Shown here one piece after another: positions 1-6,301 of a stretch of 9,342 nt of DNA (within the stretch, counting starts at the first letter, position 1; each line of letters begins with the position of its first letter). The notes beneath the pieces were generated by a model. It was not told where the DNA came from. It was given only the letters and a program-made list of their open reading frames with translations, and searched no databases. The position numbers and the translations under genes are program-made. The stretch comes from an uncultured Bacilli bacterium (GTDB lineage Bacteria; Bacillota_I; Bacilli_A; RF39; UBA660), in NCBI GenBank assembly GCA_910587065.1, contig CAJUMA010000023.1, positions 1 to 9,342 of the forward strand, given 5' to 3'.

Positions 1-35
1 GCTTAAAAACGGATAAAGATTGTAGGTGTTTTTTA

Positions 36-1028
36 GTGAAGAAAGTATTAAGTATGATCGTTAGTTTAATGTTAATAGTAAGTCCAGTATATGCCCTAGA
101 TTCAGAAGGAGTAATATATGATAATAGTACAAGTGGGTCAAGTGCAACAAATGTCAATGATGCACTAAATGATTTATATTCAAAACTAAACGAAAAACAA
201 ACAGAAATAAATAATATAAAGAATATCGGAAATGCAACATCAGATAAAATACTAAGTGGATATACAGCATATGTCAAAGGGAATACAATAACAGGAAGTA
301 TACCAAGTAAAGGAGCAACAACATATACCCCTGGAACAAGTAACCAAACAATAGCATCAGGTCAATACTTAAGTGGTGTACAAACCATAAAAGGAGATGC
401 AAACTTAGTTGCTGCTAACATAGCCAAAGGAAAAAGTATATTTGGAATATCAGGCACATACACAAGTGATGCGAATGCCGTAGCCGGAAATATCTTAAGT
501 GGAAAGACTGCCTATGTAAATGGAAGTAAGATAACTGGAACTGCAAGTGGCGGAGATGCTAAAGTATATAAATTTGATAAAGTGCAAGCTAGTATACCAA
601 GTAACGTTAGCTTGAAATATGGGACTTCAGTTTTTTTAGCCAAAAAGGGTGAAAGAAATTCTTATTCAATAGATTTAGGTTTTACACCAAATGAGGTAAT
701 ATCATGCAATTTAAGTATGACAGGAAATTGGGTGTCAACTTCAGATTCTAAATCAAGTGAAAATTTTTATATTCCAAGAGGATATGATGGTACAGGAAAA
801 ACAGCCATCTATTATTATGTTCCTTATCTACCCGCTGCTGATAAAGAATTTTTTTATTTTACTAGTGAAAGCATGAGCAATTATTCTAGTTATTCTACAC
901 AGTGCCAAGTAACAGGAAATAAATTAAGTTTTGTTGTAGAAAATTATTATTATGGTACTAGTGGAGGCGTTGCTATAAGAACCAAAGCAGATACACTTTA
1001 TCTTTCTGGGACTCTTGTGTATAAATGA
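36..1028 (+). CDS. Secreted protein with phage tail-fibre-like repeat modules
   Basis: The 330-residue product starts at a GTG with a TAGGTG ribosome binding site seven bases upstream. The next in-frame ATG (residue 7) would cut off the Lys-Lys of the signal peptide. Residues 1-20 form a classical signal peptide (KK, hydrophobic core, VYA before Leu21), so the protein is probably exported. Residues 25-50 match the YDN..SG..ATNV.DAL..LY motif common in phage tail-fibre proteins, followed by a short coiled-coil-like stretch to about residue 63. Residues 68-170 hold repeats of the ILSGKTAYVNG..ITG type, with a YTPGTSNQTI..G.YLSG unit between them, also typical of phage and prophage structural proteins. 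Residues 176-330 are a Ser/Tyr-rich C-terminal domain I do not recognise. No LPXTG motif or C-terminal anchor is visible. No other phage gene is present, so a domesticated surface adhesin is as likely as a prophage remnant. Function unknown. Confidence 0.85.
   Translation: MKKVLSMIVSLMLIVSPVYALDSEGVIYDNSTSGSSATNVNDALNDLYSKLNEKQTEINNIKNIGNATSDKILSGYTAYVKGNTITGSIPSKGATTYTPGTSNQTIASGQYLSGVQTIKGDANLVAANIAKGKSIFGISGTYTSDANAVAGNILSGKTAYVNGSKITGTASGGDAKVYKFDKVQASIPSNVSLKYGTSVFLAKKGERNSYSIDLGFTPNEVISCNLSMTGNWVSTSDSKSSENFYIPRGYDGTGKTAIYYYVPYLPAADKEFFYFTSESMSNYSSYSTQCQVTGNKLSFVVENYYYGTSGGVAIRTKADTLYLSGTLVYK
237..545 (+). repeat. Intragenic repeat region (SGxTAYVxGxxITG units)
   Basis: Residues 68-88 (about 237-299) and 147-170 (about 474-545) are diverged copies of one unit: ILSG(Y/K)TAYV(K/N)G followed by ITG(S/T). 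A third, shorter relative, ANIAKGKSIFGISGTY, lies at residues 127-142. The repeat is clear in protein but only partial in DNA, so the copies are old or under selection. Similar units are known from tail-fibre and baseplate-associated proteins. Confidence 0.7.
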
Positions 1029-1030
1029 AT

Positions 1031-1051
1031 AGAAGTCTAACTTCTTTTTTT
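1031..1051 (+). terminator. Intrinsic terminator after the secreted repeat protein gene
   Basis: AGAAGT (1031-1036) and ACTTCT (1040-1045) form a perfect 6-bp stem with a 3-base loop, running into seven T (1045-1051). The stem starts three bases after the TGA stop of the upstream gene. Confidence 0.8.
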
Positions 1052-1052
1052 G

Positions 1053-1058
1053 TATAAA
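1053..1058 (+). promoter_or_regulatory. Candidate -10 element for the spoIVB-like gene
   Basis: TATAAA lies directly against the T-run of the preceding terminator, giving a leader of roughly 40 bases before the ATG at 1104. No good -35 box is visible at 16-18 bases upstream (TAGAAG at 17), so this is a tentative call in AT-rich DNA. Confidence 0.35.
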
Positions 1059-1073
1059 TTTGTCGAATTAGGT

Positions 1074-1095
1074 CACACTACTAATAGAATGTGTG
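1074..1095 (+). promoter_or_regulatory. Leader inverted repeat overlapping the spoIVB-like RBS
   Basis: CACAC (1074-1078) and GTGTG (1091-1095) are complementary and separated by 12 bases. The right arm runs into the GGTG ribosome binding site (1095-1098). If the stem forms in RNA it would partly hide the RBS. Five base pairs with a 12-base loop is weak, so regulation is only a possibility. Confidence 0.3.
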
Positions 1096-1103
1096 GTGTA
1101 ATT

Positions 1104-2078
1104 ATGAAAAAATTTATAAAATTACTAATTCTTCTTTTAATTTTATTATCCCCAATAACTGTATTTGCTTATTCAGATTATATAATACCCGGAGGAGAAA
1201 ATGTGGGAATTGAGGTAAAGTATAATGGAGTTTTAGTAATAGGTTTTTACAAAATAGATGGAGAATATAACAAAAATGATATTGAAGTAGGAGATTATAT
1301 AACGCATGTTGATAACGTTGAAGTTAATTCAGTCGATGAATTAGTTGAGAATATTGAAAAATATCAAAAAGATGAACAAGTTAAATTAAAGATAAAACGT
1401 GGTAATAAAACTAAGGAAATTGATTTTAAACTGATAGTTAAAGAAAATGTTTATAAGACAGGACTTTATATAAAAGACTCAATAACAGGAATTGGAACAC
1501 TTACATTTATTGACCCAGAGTCTAAAATATATGGAGCACTAGGTCATGAAATAATTGAAAGTACAACTAATAGACAAGTTGAAGTACGTACAGGATTTAT
1601 TTACGAAAGTAAAGTATCAAGTATTGATAGATCAACTAATGGAAATCCAGGAACTAAAAATGCTAAATTCTTTTATAATAATAAATATGGTGATATAAAT
1701 AAAAACACTTCTTATGGTATATATGGAACTTATGAAACTTTACCTAATAAAGAATTAATGAAAGTTGCTGAATCTTCAGAAATAAAAACAGGAACAGCAA
1801 AAATTTTAACAGTTACAGAAAGTTCGCAAATAAAAGAATATGAAATAAATATAACAAAAATAGATAAATCATCTAAAATAAAGAATTTGTATTTTGAGAT
1901 TACTGATAAAGAACTACTTTCAAAAACTGGCGGTATTGTTCAAGGTATGAGTGGCTCACCAATTATTCAAGATAATAAAATAATTGGTGCCGTAACACAC
2001 GTTGTTGTTGAAAATGTCAAAAAAGGTTACGGAATATTTATAACAACAATGCTTACGGAAGGAGAAAGACAGGAATAA
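1104..2078 (+). CDS. spoIVB: SpoIVB-like PDZ-domain serine peptidase (family S55)
   Basis: The 324-residue product is homologous to SpoIVB, the serine protease that in Bacillus is secreted into the space around the forespore and cleaves SpoIVFA, releasing SpoIVFB to process pro-sigma-K. Residues 4-22 are a membrane anchor or signal peptide. The IPGG..VGI...GVLV.GF signature follows at 28-48, then a PDZ-like region to about 115, then the S55 peptidase. I see His148 in LGHEI, Asp268 in ITDKELL and Ser283 in GMSGSP. The Asp-to-Ser spacing of 15 equals that of B. subtilis (D363, S378). The family signature TGGIVQGMSGSPI is intact. The start is set at ATG 1104, with GGTG upstream and a signal peptide right after it; the frame is open from 1050, but that would begin in the terminator T-run. 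It is about 100 residues shorter than the B. subtilis protein. recN and spo0A, frequent neighbours elsewhere, are absent. Confidence 0.9.
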   Translation: MKKFIKLLILLLILLSPITVFAYSDYIIPGGENVGIEVKYNGVLVIGFYKIDGEYNKNDIEVGDYITHVDNVEVNSVDELVENIEKYQKDEQVKLKIKRGNKTKEIDFKLIVKENVYKTGLYIKDSITGIGTLTFIDPESKIYGALGHEIIESTTNRQVEVRTGFIYESKVSSIDRSTNGNPGTKNAKFFYNNKYGDINKNTSYGIYGTYETLPNKELMKVAESSEIKTGTAKILTVTESSQIKEYEINITKIDKSSKIKNLYFEITDKELLSKTGGIVQGMSGSPIIQDNKIIGAVTHVVVENVKKGYGIFITTMLTEGERQE

Positions 2079-2105
2079 GTTTTTGTCTTATCTCCTTTTT
2101 ATTTT
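2059..2105 (+). terminator. Terminator overlapping the 3' end of the spoIVB-like gene
   Basis: AAGGAGAAAGAC (2059-2070) pairs with GTCTTATCTCCTT (2085-2097) with one bulged A, followed by a T-rich tract (TTTTTATTTT). The left arm codes for the last residues of the protease (GERQ) and the TAA stop (2076-2078) lies in the loop, so terminator and coding sequence share bases. Confidence 0.85.
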
Positions 2106-2118
2106 GTTTAATCTATGG

Positions 2119-2124
2119 TATAAT
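2119..2124 (+). promoter_or_regulatory. Candidate -10 element (TATAAT) for the GNAT-like operon
   Basis: A perfect TATAAT lies 26 bases before the ATG at 2151. At 17 bases upstream there is only TTTTTA (2096-2101), which is the T-tract of the preceding terminator. A second -10-like TATACT is at 2130-2135. Confidence 0.5.
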
Positions 2125-2150
2125 TTTATTATACTAGGATGTGTTTTAAT

Positions 2151-2963
2151 ATGTTAAAAGTACTAACAAAAAAAGATATTGAATTATTAATTGATTTTTA
2201 TCAAAGCATTAACGATTTTGATGAAAACTATATTCGACAAATATACGATACTTTAGAAGAATCTAAGTTCCTTTTTGCAAGTGTTGAAAAAGAAAAAATA
2301 ACTTGCTTGATTGTCGTAAGTTTAATTAATAATAATTATCATTTAGAAAAAACACTTTATAAAAAATATAATGAATCACTTATAAAAGATTTAATCAGAT
2401 ATGCAACTTCTGAGCTAAGAAAATACGACCAGGGATTAAATATCATATATGATAATTTTCCTTATGATGAAATTATGAATGATATAATGTTAGAATTAGG
2501 TTTTAAATGTAGCTATTTAAATATGCATTTTAATAATTATAATGACAAACAGGAGTTAATAAAACCTACAATATCTTTAAATGATAAAAAAGATGATGTT
2601 CTTATATATATTTATAAAAGATTAATCGAGGATATAAAGAGTAACGACTTATATTTAGGAGTTACTTCTTTAATTCCTGATATTAGTACAATTAGACTTG
2701 AAAACACTAATGTCGCTGTTATAAGAGAAAATAACGAAGTAATTGGAACTCTCCGTTTTGGTATTGTTTCTAATTCAATTTTGTTAGATAGCTTATATGC
2801 TAATAATGAAGATGGTTATAAAGATCTAATTAATCTAGTAAGAAATTTAACCAACAAAGATATAGAAATAAGTATATCTCCCTCAAGAGTTAATTTAATT
2901 AAACTTTTAGAAAATTTGGGCTTTAGGAAAATTCAAACTGATTATATTTTAAAATTAAATTAA
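2151..2963 (+). CDS. Two-lobed GNAT-like acetyltransferase family protein
   Basis: The 270-residue product looks like two diverged halves of the GNAT (GCN5-related N-acetyltransferase) fold. The first half, about 1-125, ends in ELGFK (115-119), a typical GNAT strand-turn. The second, about 140-270, has the VIRENNEVIGTLRFG strand pair (190-204) and a closing ENLGFRKI (254-261). The usual acetyl-CoA pyrophosphate-binding loop (Q/RxxGxG/A) is not evident in either half, so activity is doubtful and the substrate unknown. Start choice: the frame also opens at ATG 2139, but that ATG lies inside AGGATGTG (2136-2143), which fits as the ribosome binding site for ATG 2151 with seven bases of spacing. 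The next gene begins 11 bases after the stop, so the two are probably co-transcribed. Confidence 0.65.
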   Translation: MLKVLTKKDIELLIDFYQSINDFDENYIRQIYDTLEESKFLFASVEKEKITCLIVVSLINNNYHLEKTLYKKYNESLIKDLIRYATSELRKYDQGLNIIYDNFPYDEIMNDIMLELGFKCSYLNMHFNNYNDKQELIKPTISLNDKKDDVLIYIYKRLIEDIKSNDLYLGVTSLIPDISTIRLENTNVAVIRENNEVIGTLRFGIVSNSILLDSLYANNEDGYKDLINLVRNLTNKDIEISISPSRVNLIKLLENLGFRKIQTDYILKLN

Positions 2964-2974
2964 AAGGAGAATTT

Positions 2975-3661
2975 ATGGATAAGAATAATGAAACAAAAAG
3001 ATTATCTTTAATAATTATAATTGTCTTGTTAATTGCTGTTCTTATTATTGGAAGTGAAATATTTATTATAAATCATAGTAGTAAAAAGGAAGAAGAAAGT
3101 TTAATAAAAACTGCTCACAAAGAGGAGGTAACTACTAAAAGAACAGGAAAGTATGATACTTCTAATTTAGTATTTACATTAATTGATATTGACGAAAATG
3201 AAGTGAATCTATCTAGTTTTTGTCAAAACGGATGTAATTTAAATTTAAAAAATACAAATATTAAATTTATCATTAAGAAGAATAATGAAACAGGTGAGTA
3301 TCATCTCGATTTAGTAGAAGGAGAAAATTCTTTATTTGAAAATAAAAATCTTGGAAATAATATTGAAGATACAATCGTTCTTAAGTATGGTGATTATAAA
3401 ACATTAAAAACAAAAATAAAGACAGTGGACTATTACTACGATTATGCTATATTTATAAACAATAATTCAGAATATGATGAAATTGCCAGCTTAAATGCAA
3501 ATGAAATGGAATTTTTAGAAAATGGTATTGTCTACTATTATGATGTTTGTAATTCCAATAAAGCAGGCACTGGTAAAAAAGTAAAAGCAGTAAGAGCACC
3601 ATTTAGTAAAACGCCAGCCATTATATCAAGTGTTGATGCGAGTTTTAATTGGTGCAAGTAA
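2975..3661 (+). CDS. Membrane-anchored extracytoplasmic protein, unknown function
   Basis: The 228-residue product has a short charged N-terminus (KR at 8-9), one hydrophobic segment at about 10-32 and then a hydrophilic region, predicting an anchored protein with its bulk outside the membrane. A Glu/Lys/Thr-rich linker (37-60) leads to a domain rich in short beta-like stretches. There are four cysteines: Cys83 and Cys87 in FCQNGC, Cys192, and Cys227 one residue from the end. If disulfides form, Cys83/87 could pair or bridge to the C-terminal ones; the sequence cannot decide. The C-terminal third has a YYYDVCNSN stretch. No lipobox, sorting signal or enzyme motif is visible. AGGAGA (2965-2970) sits four bases before the ATG, and the gene follows the GNAT-like gene by 11 bases, so they form an operon. 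I do not recognise the family. Confidence 0.8.
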   Translation: MDKNNETKRLSLIIIIVLLIAVLIIGSEIFIINHSSKKEEESLIKTAHKEEVTTKRTGKYDTSNLVFTLIDIDENEVNLSSFCQNGCNLNLKNTNIKFIIKKNNETGEYHLDLVEGENSLFENKNLGNNIEDTIVLKYGDYKTLKTKIKTVDYYYDYAIFINNNSEYDEIASLNANEMEFLENGIVYYYDVCNSNKAGTGKKVKAVRAPFSKTPAIISSVDASFNWCK

Positions 3662-3694
3662 GTTTGTAAACTAATAGTTAAAAATAATTAAAAA

Positions 3695-3725
3695 TTGACA
3701 ATAAGAGAATTATTTATACTATAAT
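3695..3725 (+). promoter_or_regulatory. Promoter of the Hpt-response regulator operon
   Basis: A consensus TTGACA (3695-3700) is followed by TATAAT (3720-3725) with a 19-base spacer, and by an overlapping TATACT (3715-3720) at 14 bases. Neither spacing is ideal. No terminator hairpin is visible between the upstream gene and this promoter, so read-through is possible. Confidence 0.6.
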
Positions 3726-3750
3726 AATTATAGAAATAGAGGTAATGATG

Positions 3751-4107
3751 ATGAATACACAAATATTAACACAAGCAGGAATAGACTTAGAAGCCGCTTT
3801 AGCAAACTTAGGCGATATGGATATGTATAATGATATTGCACATGACTTTTTAACTGAATCCGAAACCCGTTTACCAAATATCGAAACTTACTTAAATGCA
3901 GGTGATATGCAAAACTATGAAGTACTAGTTCATGCGATGAAAAGTGATTCAAAATATTTAGGATTTACAAAACTAGCTGAGCTTTCATATAATCATGAAC
4001 TTGCTAGTAAAGAAAATAATATTGAATATGTTAAAGAAAACTATAATGAACTCATGATGGAAGCAAACAGAATTATAAACATATTACACCAATATTTGGA
4101 GGGATAG
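3751..4107 (+). CDS. Stand-alone histidine phosphotransfer (Hpt) domain protein
   Basis: This 118-residue, mostly helical protein matches the Hpt domain, which carries a phosphoryl group on a histidine between receiver domains in multistep phosphorelays. The key site is VHAMKSDSKYLG, with His61 as phosphoacceptor and Lys64 four-helix-bundle partner, matching the family pattern H..K..S...G. The preceding segment (FLTESETRLPNIETYL) and the following helices are typical of the bundle. The whole protein is one Hpt domain, with no kinase or receiver fused. Three ATGs lie in frame at 3745, 3748 and 3751; GAGG (3739-3742) is eight bases from the last, which I chose. The next gene starts one base after the TAG stop, and its RBS lies inside this coding region, so the two are translationally coupled. 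No histidine kinase is in the window. Confidence 0.85.
   Translation: MNTQILTQAGIDLEAALANLGDMDMYNDIAHDFLTESETRLPNIETYLNAGDMQNYEVLVHAMKSDSKYLGFTKLAELSYNHELASKENNIEYVKENYNELMMEANRIINILHQYLEG
4098..4103 (+). promoter_or_regulatory. RBS of the response regulator inside the Hpt gene
   Basis: GGAGGG, the strongest ribosome binding site in the window, lies within the last codons of the Hpt gene, five bases before the ATG at 4109. This favours coupled, stoichiometric production of the two phosphorelay partners. Confidence 0.75.
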
Positions 4108-4108
4108 T

Positions 4109-4819
4109 ATGCAAATTAATAACTTATTTGGTTTGGTTCCAACTATTATTGGTAATTTCCTTTCAAATATTTACTGTGTAAGTAAAAGTGATGATGTAGT
4201 ATATAAATTAGAGTATACAGGTTCTACCTTAAAAATAGTTTCAAAAGAGCCATATAAGGAGATAGAAACTATTTTAAATGACAAAACATTACTTGCCGAA
4301 ATAGAGACAAAGGATAAATTAAAAAAAGTAATTAATAACAGTTTTATTATTTATACTGAAACAATAGAAGATTACAAGATTATATTGATAAGTGATTTAA
4401 AAGAAGAAATTAATAATAATCAAGATAAATACACATTACTTATTGCTGATGATTCGCCTGTAATTACAAAATTTTTTACTAAGAACTTTGAAAATGATTT
4501 TAATATTCTTGTTGCCAAAAATGGAGAAGAAGCCATAAAGTTGATTGAAGAGAATAAAGAAAATAAATCTTTAGTTGGAGCCTTTATAGATTTAAAAATG
4601 CCAATTAAAAGTGGTTATGATGTTTTAGAGTATTTAAGCAATAATAACTTATTTGATACAATACCAACATCTGTAATTTCTGGTGAGGACTCCCAAGATG
4701 GTATTGAACGTGCAACTGGCTTTGGAATAGTTGATATGCTTCAAAAGCCTTTCAATGTAGAACGTGCAAGATCTATAGTCGATAAAACTATACAACATAG
4801 TAAAAACTATAATAGATAA
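4109..4819 (+). CDS. Response regulator: unknown N-terminal module plus C-terminal receiver
   Basis: The 236-residue product has an intact receiver domain at about 108-230. Acidic pair Asp114/Asp115 is in LLIADDSP, phosphoacceptor Asp161 in FIDLKMP, Ser191 in VISGED and Lys213 in LQKPF. All positions for phosphorylation and switching are present. The arrangement is unusual because the receiver is C-terminal and no DNA-binding or enzymatic output domain follows; the chain ends about 17 residues after KPF. The first ~105 residues contain alternating short strands and helices with two conserved-looking beta segments (VVYKLEYTGSTLKIV, FIIYTETIEDYKIILIS). They could be a PAS-like or other small sensory or output module, but I cannot assign it. 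It is coupled to the Hpt gene, its probable phosphate donor or acceptor. The pair could be the middle of a relay fed by a kinase elsewhere. Confidence 0.88.
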   Translation: MQINNLFGLVPTIIGNFLSNIYCVSKSDDVVYKLEYTGSTLKIVSKEPYKEIETILNDKTLLAEIETKDKLKKVINNSFIIYTETIEDYKIILISDLKEEINNNQDKYTLLIADDSPVITKFFTKNFENDFNILVAKNGEEAIKLIEENKENKSLVGAFIDLKMPIKSGYDVLEYLSNNNLFDTIPTSVISGEDSQDGIERATGFGIVDMLQKPFNVERARSIVDKTIQHSKNYNR

Positions 4820-4820
4820 A

Positions 4821-4846
4821 TACAGAATTTGCTTCTGTATTTTTTA
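4821..4846 (+). terminator. Intrinsic terminator of the Hpt-response regulator operon
   Basis: TACAGAA (4821-4827) and TTCTGTA (4833-4839) form a perfect 7-bp stem with a TTTGC loop, extendable by A-T pairs, followed by a run of T. It starts one base after the TAA stop (4817-4819). Confidence 0.88.
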
Positions 4847-4905
4847 TTTATTAGGAAAAGCGTTAAAAGAAAAAATTGTATCAACTTGGTTATGAATAAA
4901 ATTTT

Positions 4906-4934
4906 AAAAGAGTGTAAGATTAAACACTCTTTTT
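4906..4934 (+). terminator. Second, isolated terminator-like hairpin
   Basis: AAAAGAGTGT (4906-4915) and ACACTCTTTT (4924-4933) are perfectly complementary over 10 bp with an 8-base loop and a T-rich end. It lies 60 bases beyond the operon terminator with no gene between them. It may be a backup terminator, or the remnant of a lost gene's 3' end. An internal ATG at 4892 opens only a 25-codon frame through the hairpin, which I do not consider a gene. Confidence 0.7.
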
Positions 4935-4979
4935 ATTGGTCAAAAATTTTTTTCTGTTATATATTTTAATTCTTCCATA

Positions 4980-4988
4980 TGATATAAT
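4980..4988 (+). promoter_or_regulatory. Distal thiI promoter: extended -10 (TGATATAAT)
   Basis: A perfect extended -10 (TG, one base, TATAAT) lies here, with only a weak -35 match at 17 bases (TATATT). It would give a thiI leader of about 70-75 bases containing the inverted repeat at 5011-5047. Confidence 0.5.
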
Positions 4989-5010
4989 TTATATGATTAC
5001 AGCCAAATTC

Positions 5011-5047
5011 TAACATCTTAAATTTATATTAATTAATAAATATGTTA
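5011..5047 (+). repeat. AT-rich inverted repeat in the thiI leader
   Basis: TAACAT (5011-5016) and ATTTAT (5022-5027) pair with the continuous arm ATAAATATGTTA (5036-5047), leaving a 5-base bulge and an 8-base loop. All but two pairs are A-T. It overlaps the proximal promoter candidate and could be an operator or a leader hairpin, or chance in AT-rich DNA. Confidence 0.35.
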
Positions 5048-5051
5048 AAAT
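5023..5051 (+). promoter_or_regulatory. Proximal thiI promoter candidate
   Basis: TTTATA (5023-5028) and TAAAAT (5046-5051) are separated by exactly 17 bases, and the -10 ends 16 bases before the ATG. The same 16-base geometry appears upstream of the genes at 6325 and 6864. Confidence 0.4.
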
Positions 5052-5067
5052 ACAGACGAGGTGAATT

Positions 5068-6258
5068 ATGAAAAAACTTATAATTATAAAATATGGTGAG
5101 TTAACTACAAAAAAAGATAACATAAACTTTTTTATAACAACTCTAAAGCAAAATATTATTTCATCCTTAAAAGATTATGATATTGATTTAAAATATGATA
5201 AGGGGCGTATGTTTATATACGCAAGTGAGGATGTTTTAGATAATATTATTGAAAAAATTAAAAAAACATTTGGTATTCATGAAATAAATATTGGCTACGA
5301 ACTTATGGGAAATGATATGGAATATATCAAATCATCTTTACTTGAATTAATAAAAGATAAAGATATCACTACATTTAAAGTTGAAACAAAAAGAAGCGAT
5401 AAAAGTTACCCAATTAATTCTATGGAAGTTTCTCGTATTTTAGGTGGATTAGTTCTTAAAAATAAAGAAAATGCTAAGGTTGATGTTCATAATCCAGAGA
5501 TGGTAATAAATATAGAAATAAGATTTAATAGTTCTTACATTTATTTTGACAAAATAAAAGGAATAGGTGGCTATCCTGTTGGCGTAGCTGGAAAAGGATT
5601 ACTTATGTTATCGGGAGGAATTGACTCTCCTGTTGCTGGCTATTTAGCATTAAAACGTGGTGTAAGAATAGAGGCAATATATTTTGAAAGTCCTCCTCAT
5701 ACGAGTGATGCTGCTAAAAATAAAGTTATAATGCTTGCTAAAAAGTTATCAGAATACTCGGGTTATGTTAAATTACATGTTATTAATTTTACTAATATTC
5801 AAGAGGCTATATTAAAAAACTGTCCACATGAGTATTTAGTAACTATTATGAGACGTATGATGTATAGGATTTCAGAGAAAATAGCGAATAAAAACAATTG
5901 TAAAGTCTTAATTAATGGAGAATCTATCGGACAAGTTGCAAGTCAGACTCTAACATCAATGGCTGCAATAAACTGTGTAACACCTATGCCAGTTATAAGA
6001 CCAGTAGCTTGTTTAGATAAACTAGATATAATTGAAATAGCAAAAAACATAGATACATACGAAACTTCAATTTTACCTTTTGAAGATTGTTGTACAATTT
6101 TTGTGCCTGATCATCCAGTAATAAATCCAAGTGATGAAAATTCTCGTGAGTACGAAGAGTCTTTTGATTATGAAACTCTTATCAAAGATGCTTTATCTAC
6201 ATCAACAGTTATTAAAGTTGAAAATAAAATTAATGCCGAACATTCAAGTATATTATAA
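5068..6258 (+). CDS. thiI: tRNA 4-thiouridine synthase ThiI
   Basis: The 396-residue product is ThiI, the cytoplasmic enzyme that adenylates uridine 8 of tRNA and inserts sulfur to make 4-thiouridine; in many bacteria it also relays sulfur to thiamine thiazole synthesis. The N-terminal ferredoxin-like domain (about 1-60, beginning KYGELT.K) is followed by a THUMP RNA-binding domain (to about 165) and the PP-loop domain. This carries the ATP-binding SGGIDSP at 182-188, preceded by KGIGGYPVGVAGKGL. GESIGQVASQT and the LPFEDCC motif (Cys341/Cys342) also match the Firmicutes family. There is no C-terminal rhodanese domain, as is usual for Firmicutes ThiI, so sulfur must come from a separate cysteine desulfurase. 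That gene often sits directly upstream, but here the neighbour is a response regulator. AGGTG lies nine bases before the ATG. A terminator follows the stop, so this is a single-gene unit. Confidence 0.96.
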   Translation: MKKLIIIKYGELTTKKDNINFFITTLKQNIISSLKDYDIDLKYDKGRMFIYASEDVLDNIIEKIKKTFGIHEINIGYELMGNDMEYIKSSLLELIKDKDITTFKVETKRSDKSYPINSMEVSRILGGLVLKNKENAKVDVHNPEMVINIEIRFNSSYIYFDKIKGIGGYPVGVAGKGLLMLSGGIDSPVAGYLALKRGVRIEAIYFESPPHTSDAAKNKVIMLAKKLSEYSGYVKLHVINFTNIQEAILKNCPHEYLVTIMRRMMYRISEKIANKNNCKVLINGESIGQVASQTLTSMAAINCVTPMPVIRPVACLDKLDIIEIAKNIDTYETSILPFEDCCTIFVPDHPVINPSDENSREYEESFDYETLIKDALSTSTVIKVENKINAEHSSIL

Positions 6259-6272
6259 GTAAACAAATATTT

Positions 6273-6301
6273 AAACATCTTGTAAAAGAGATGTTTTTTT
6301 T
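6273..6301 (+). terminator. Intrinsic terminator of thiI
   Basis: AAACATCT (6273-6280) and AGATGTTT (6289-6296) form a perfect 8-bp stem with an 8-base loop, ending in eight T (6294-6301). The next gene's promoter is embedded in it. Confidence 0.9.

Larger units (their letters stand above)
4847..5067 (+). other. Longest gene-free stretch: hairpin and thiI upstream region
   Basis: This AT-rich intergenic region holds the isolated terminator at 4906-4934, the candidate thiI promoters and a leader inverted repeat. I see no tRNA, no recognisable riboswitch (including no TPP-type core) and no convincing small gene. The 59 bases between the two terminators are unexplained. Confidence 0.6.

Noticed and set aside
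36..1028. Prophage region
   Set aside because: Only one protein with tail-fibre-like motifs is seen, it has a signal peptide, and no integrase, capsid, portal, terminase or lysis gene is present.
1026..1028. Alternative genetic code (TGA as tryptophan)
   Set aside because: TGA ends the first gene, all tryptophans are TGG and no internal TGA occurs in any other gene, so the standard code is the simpler reading.
1050..1103. 18-residue N-terminal extension of the spoIVB-like protein from a TTG
   Set aside because: The TTG lies in the terminator T-run with no RBS, and the extension would bury the signal peptide; ATG 1104 has GGTG upstream.
3661..3679. Palindromic AGTTTGTAAACT and AACTAATAGTT near the Hpt promoter as a terminator or operator
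   Set aside because: The arms are about 5 bp with very small loops and no T-run, and such matches are common in AT-rich DNA.
3728..3952. 74-codon open frame on the - strand opposite the Hpt gene
   Set aside because: It is antisense to a clear Hpt coding region, has no RBS or family motif, and has low-complexity Leu/Ser/His-rich composition typical of a shadow frame.
4892..4969. 25-codon frame MNKILKEC... through the second terminator
   Set aside because: It has no RBS and is interrupted by a strong hairpin, and its composition is that of non-coding AT-rich DNA.
4989..5067. Possible riboswitch (TPP-like) in the thiI leader
   Set aside because: The leader is short and AT-only in its stems, with no conserved TPP core such as CUGAGA; ThiI in Firmicutes often lacks such control.
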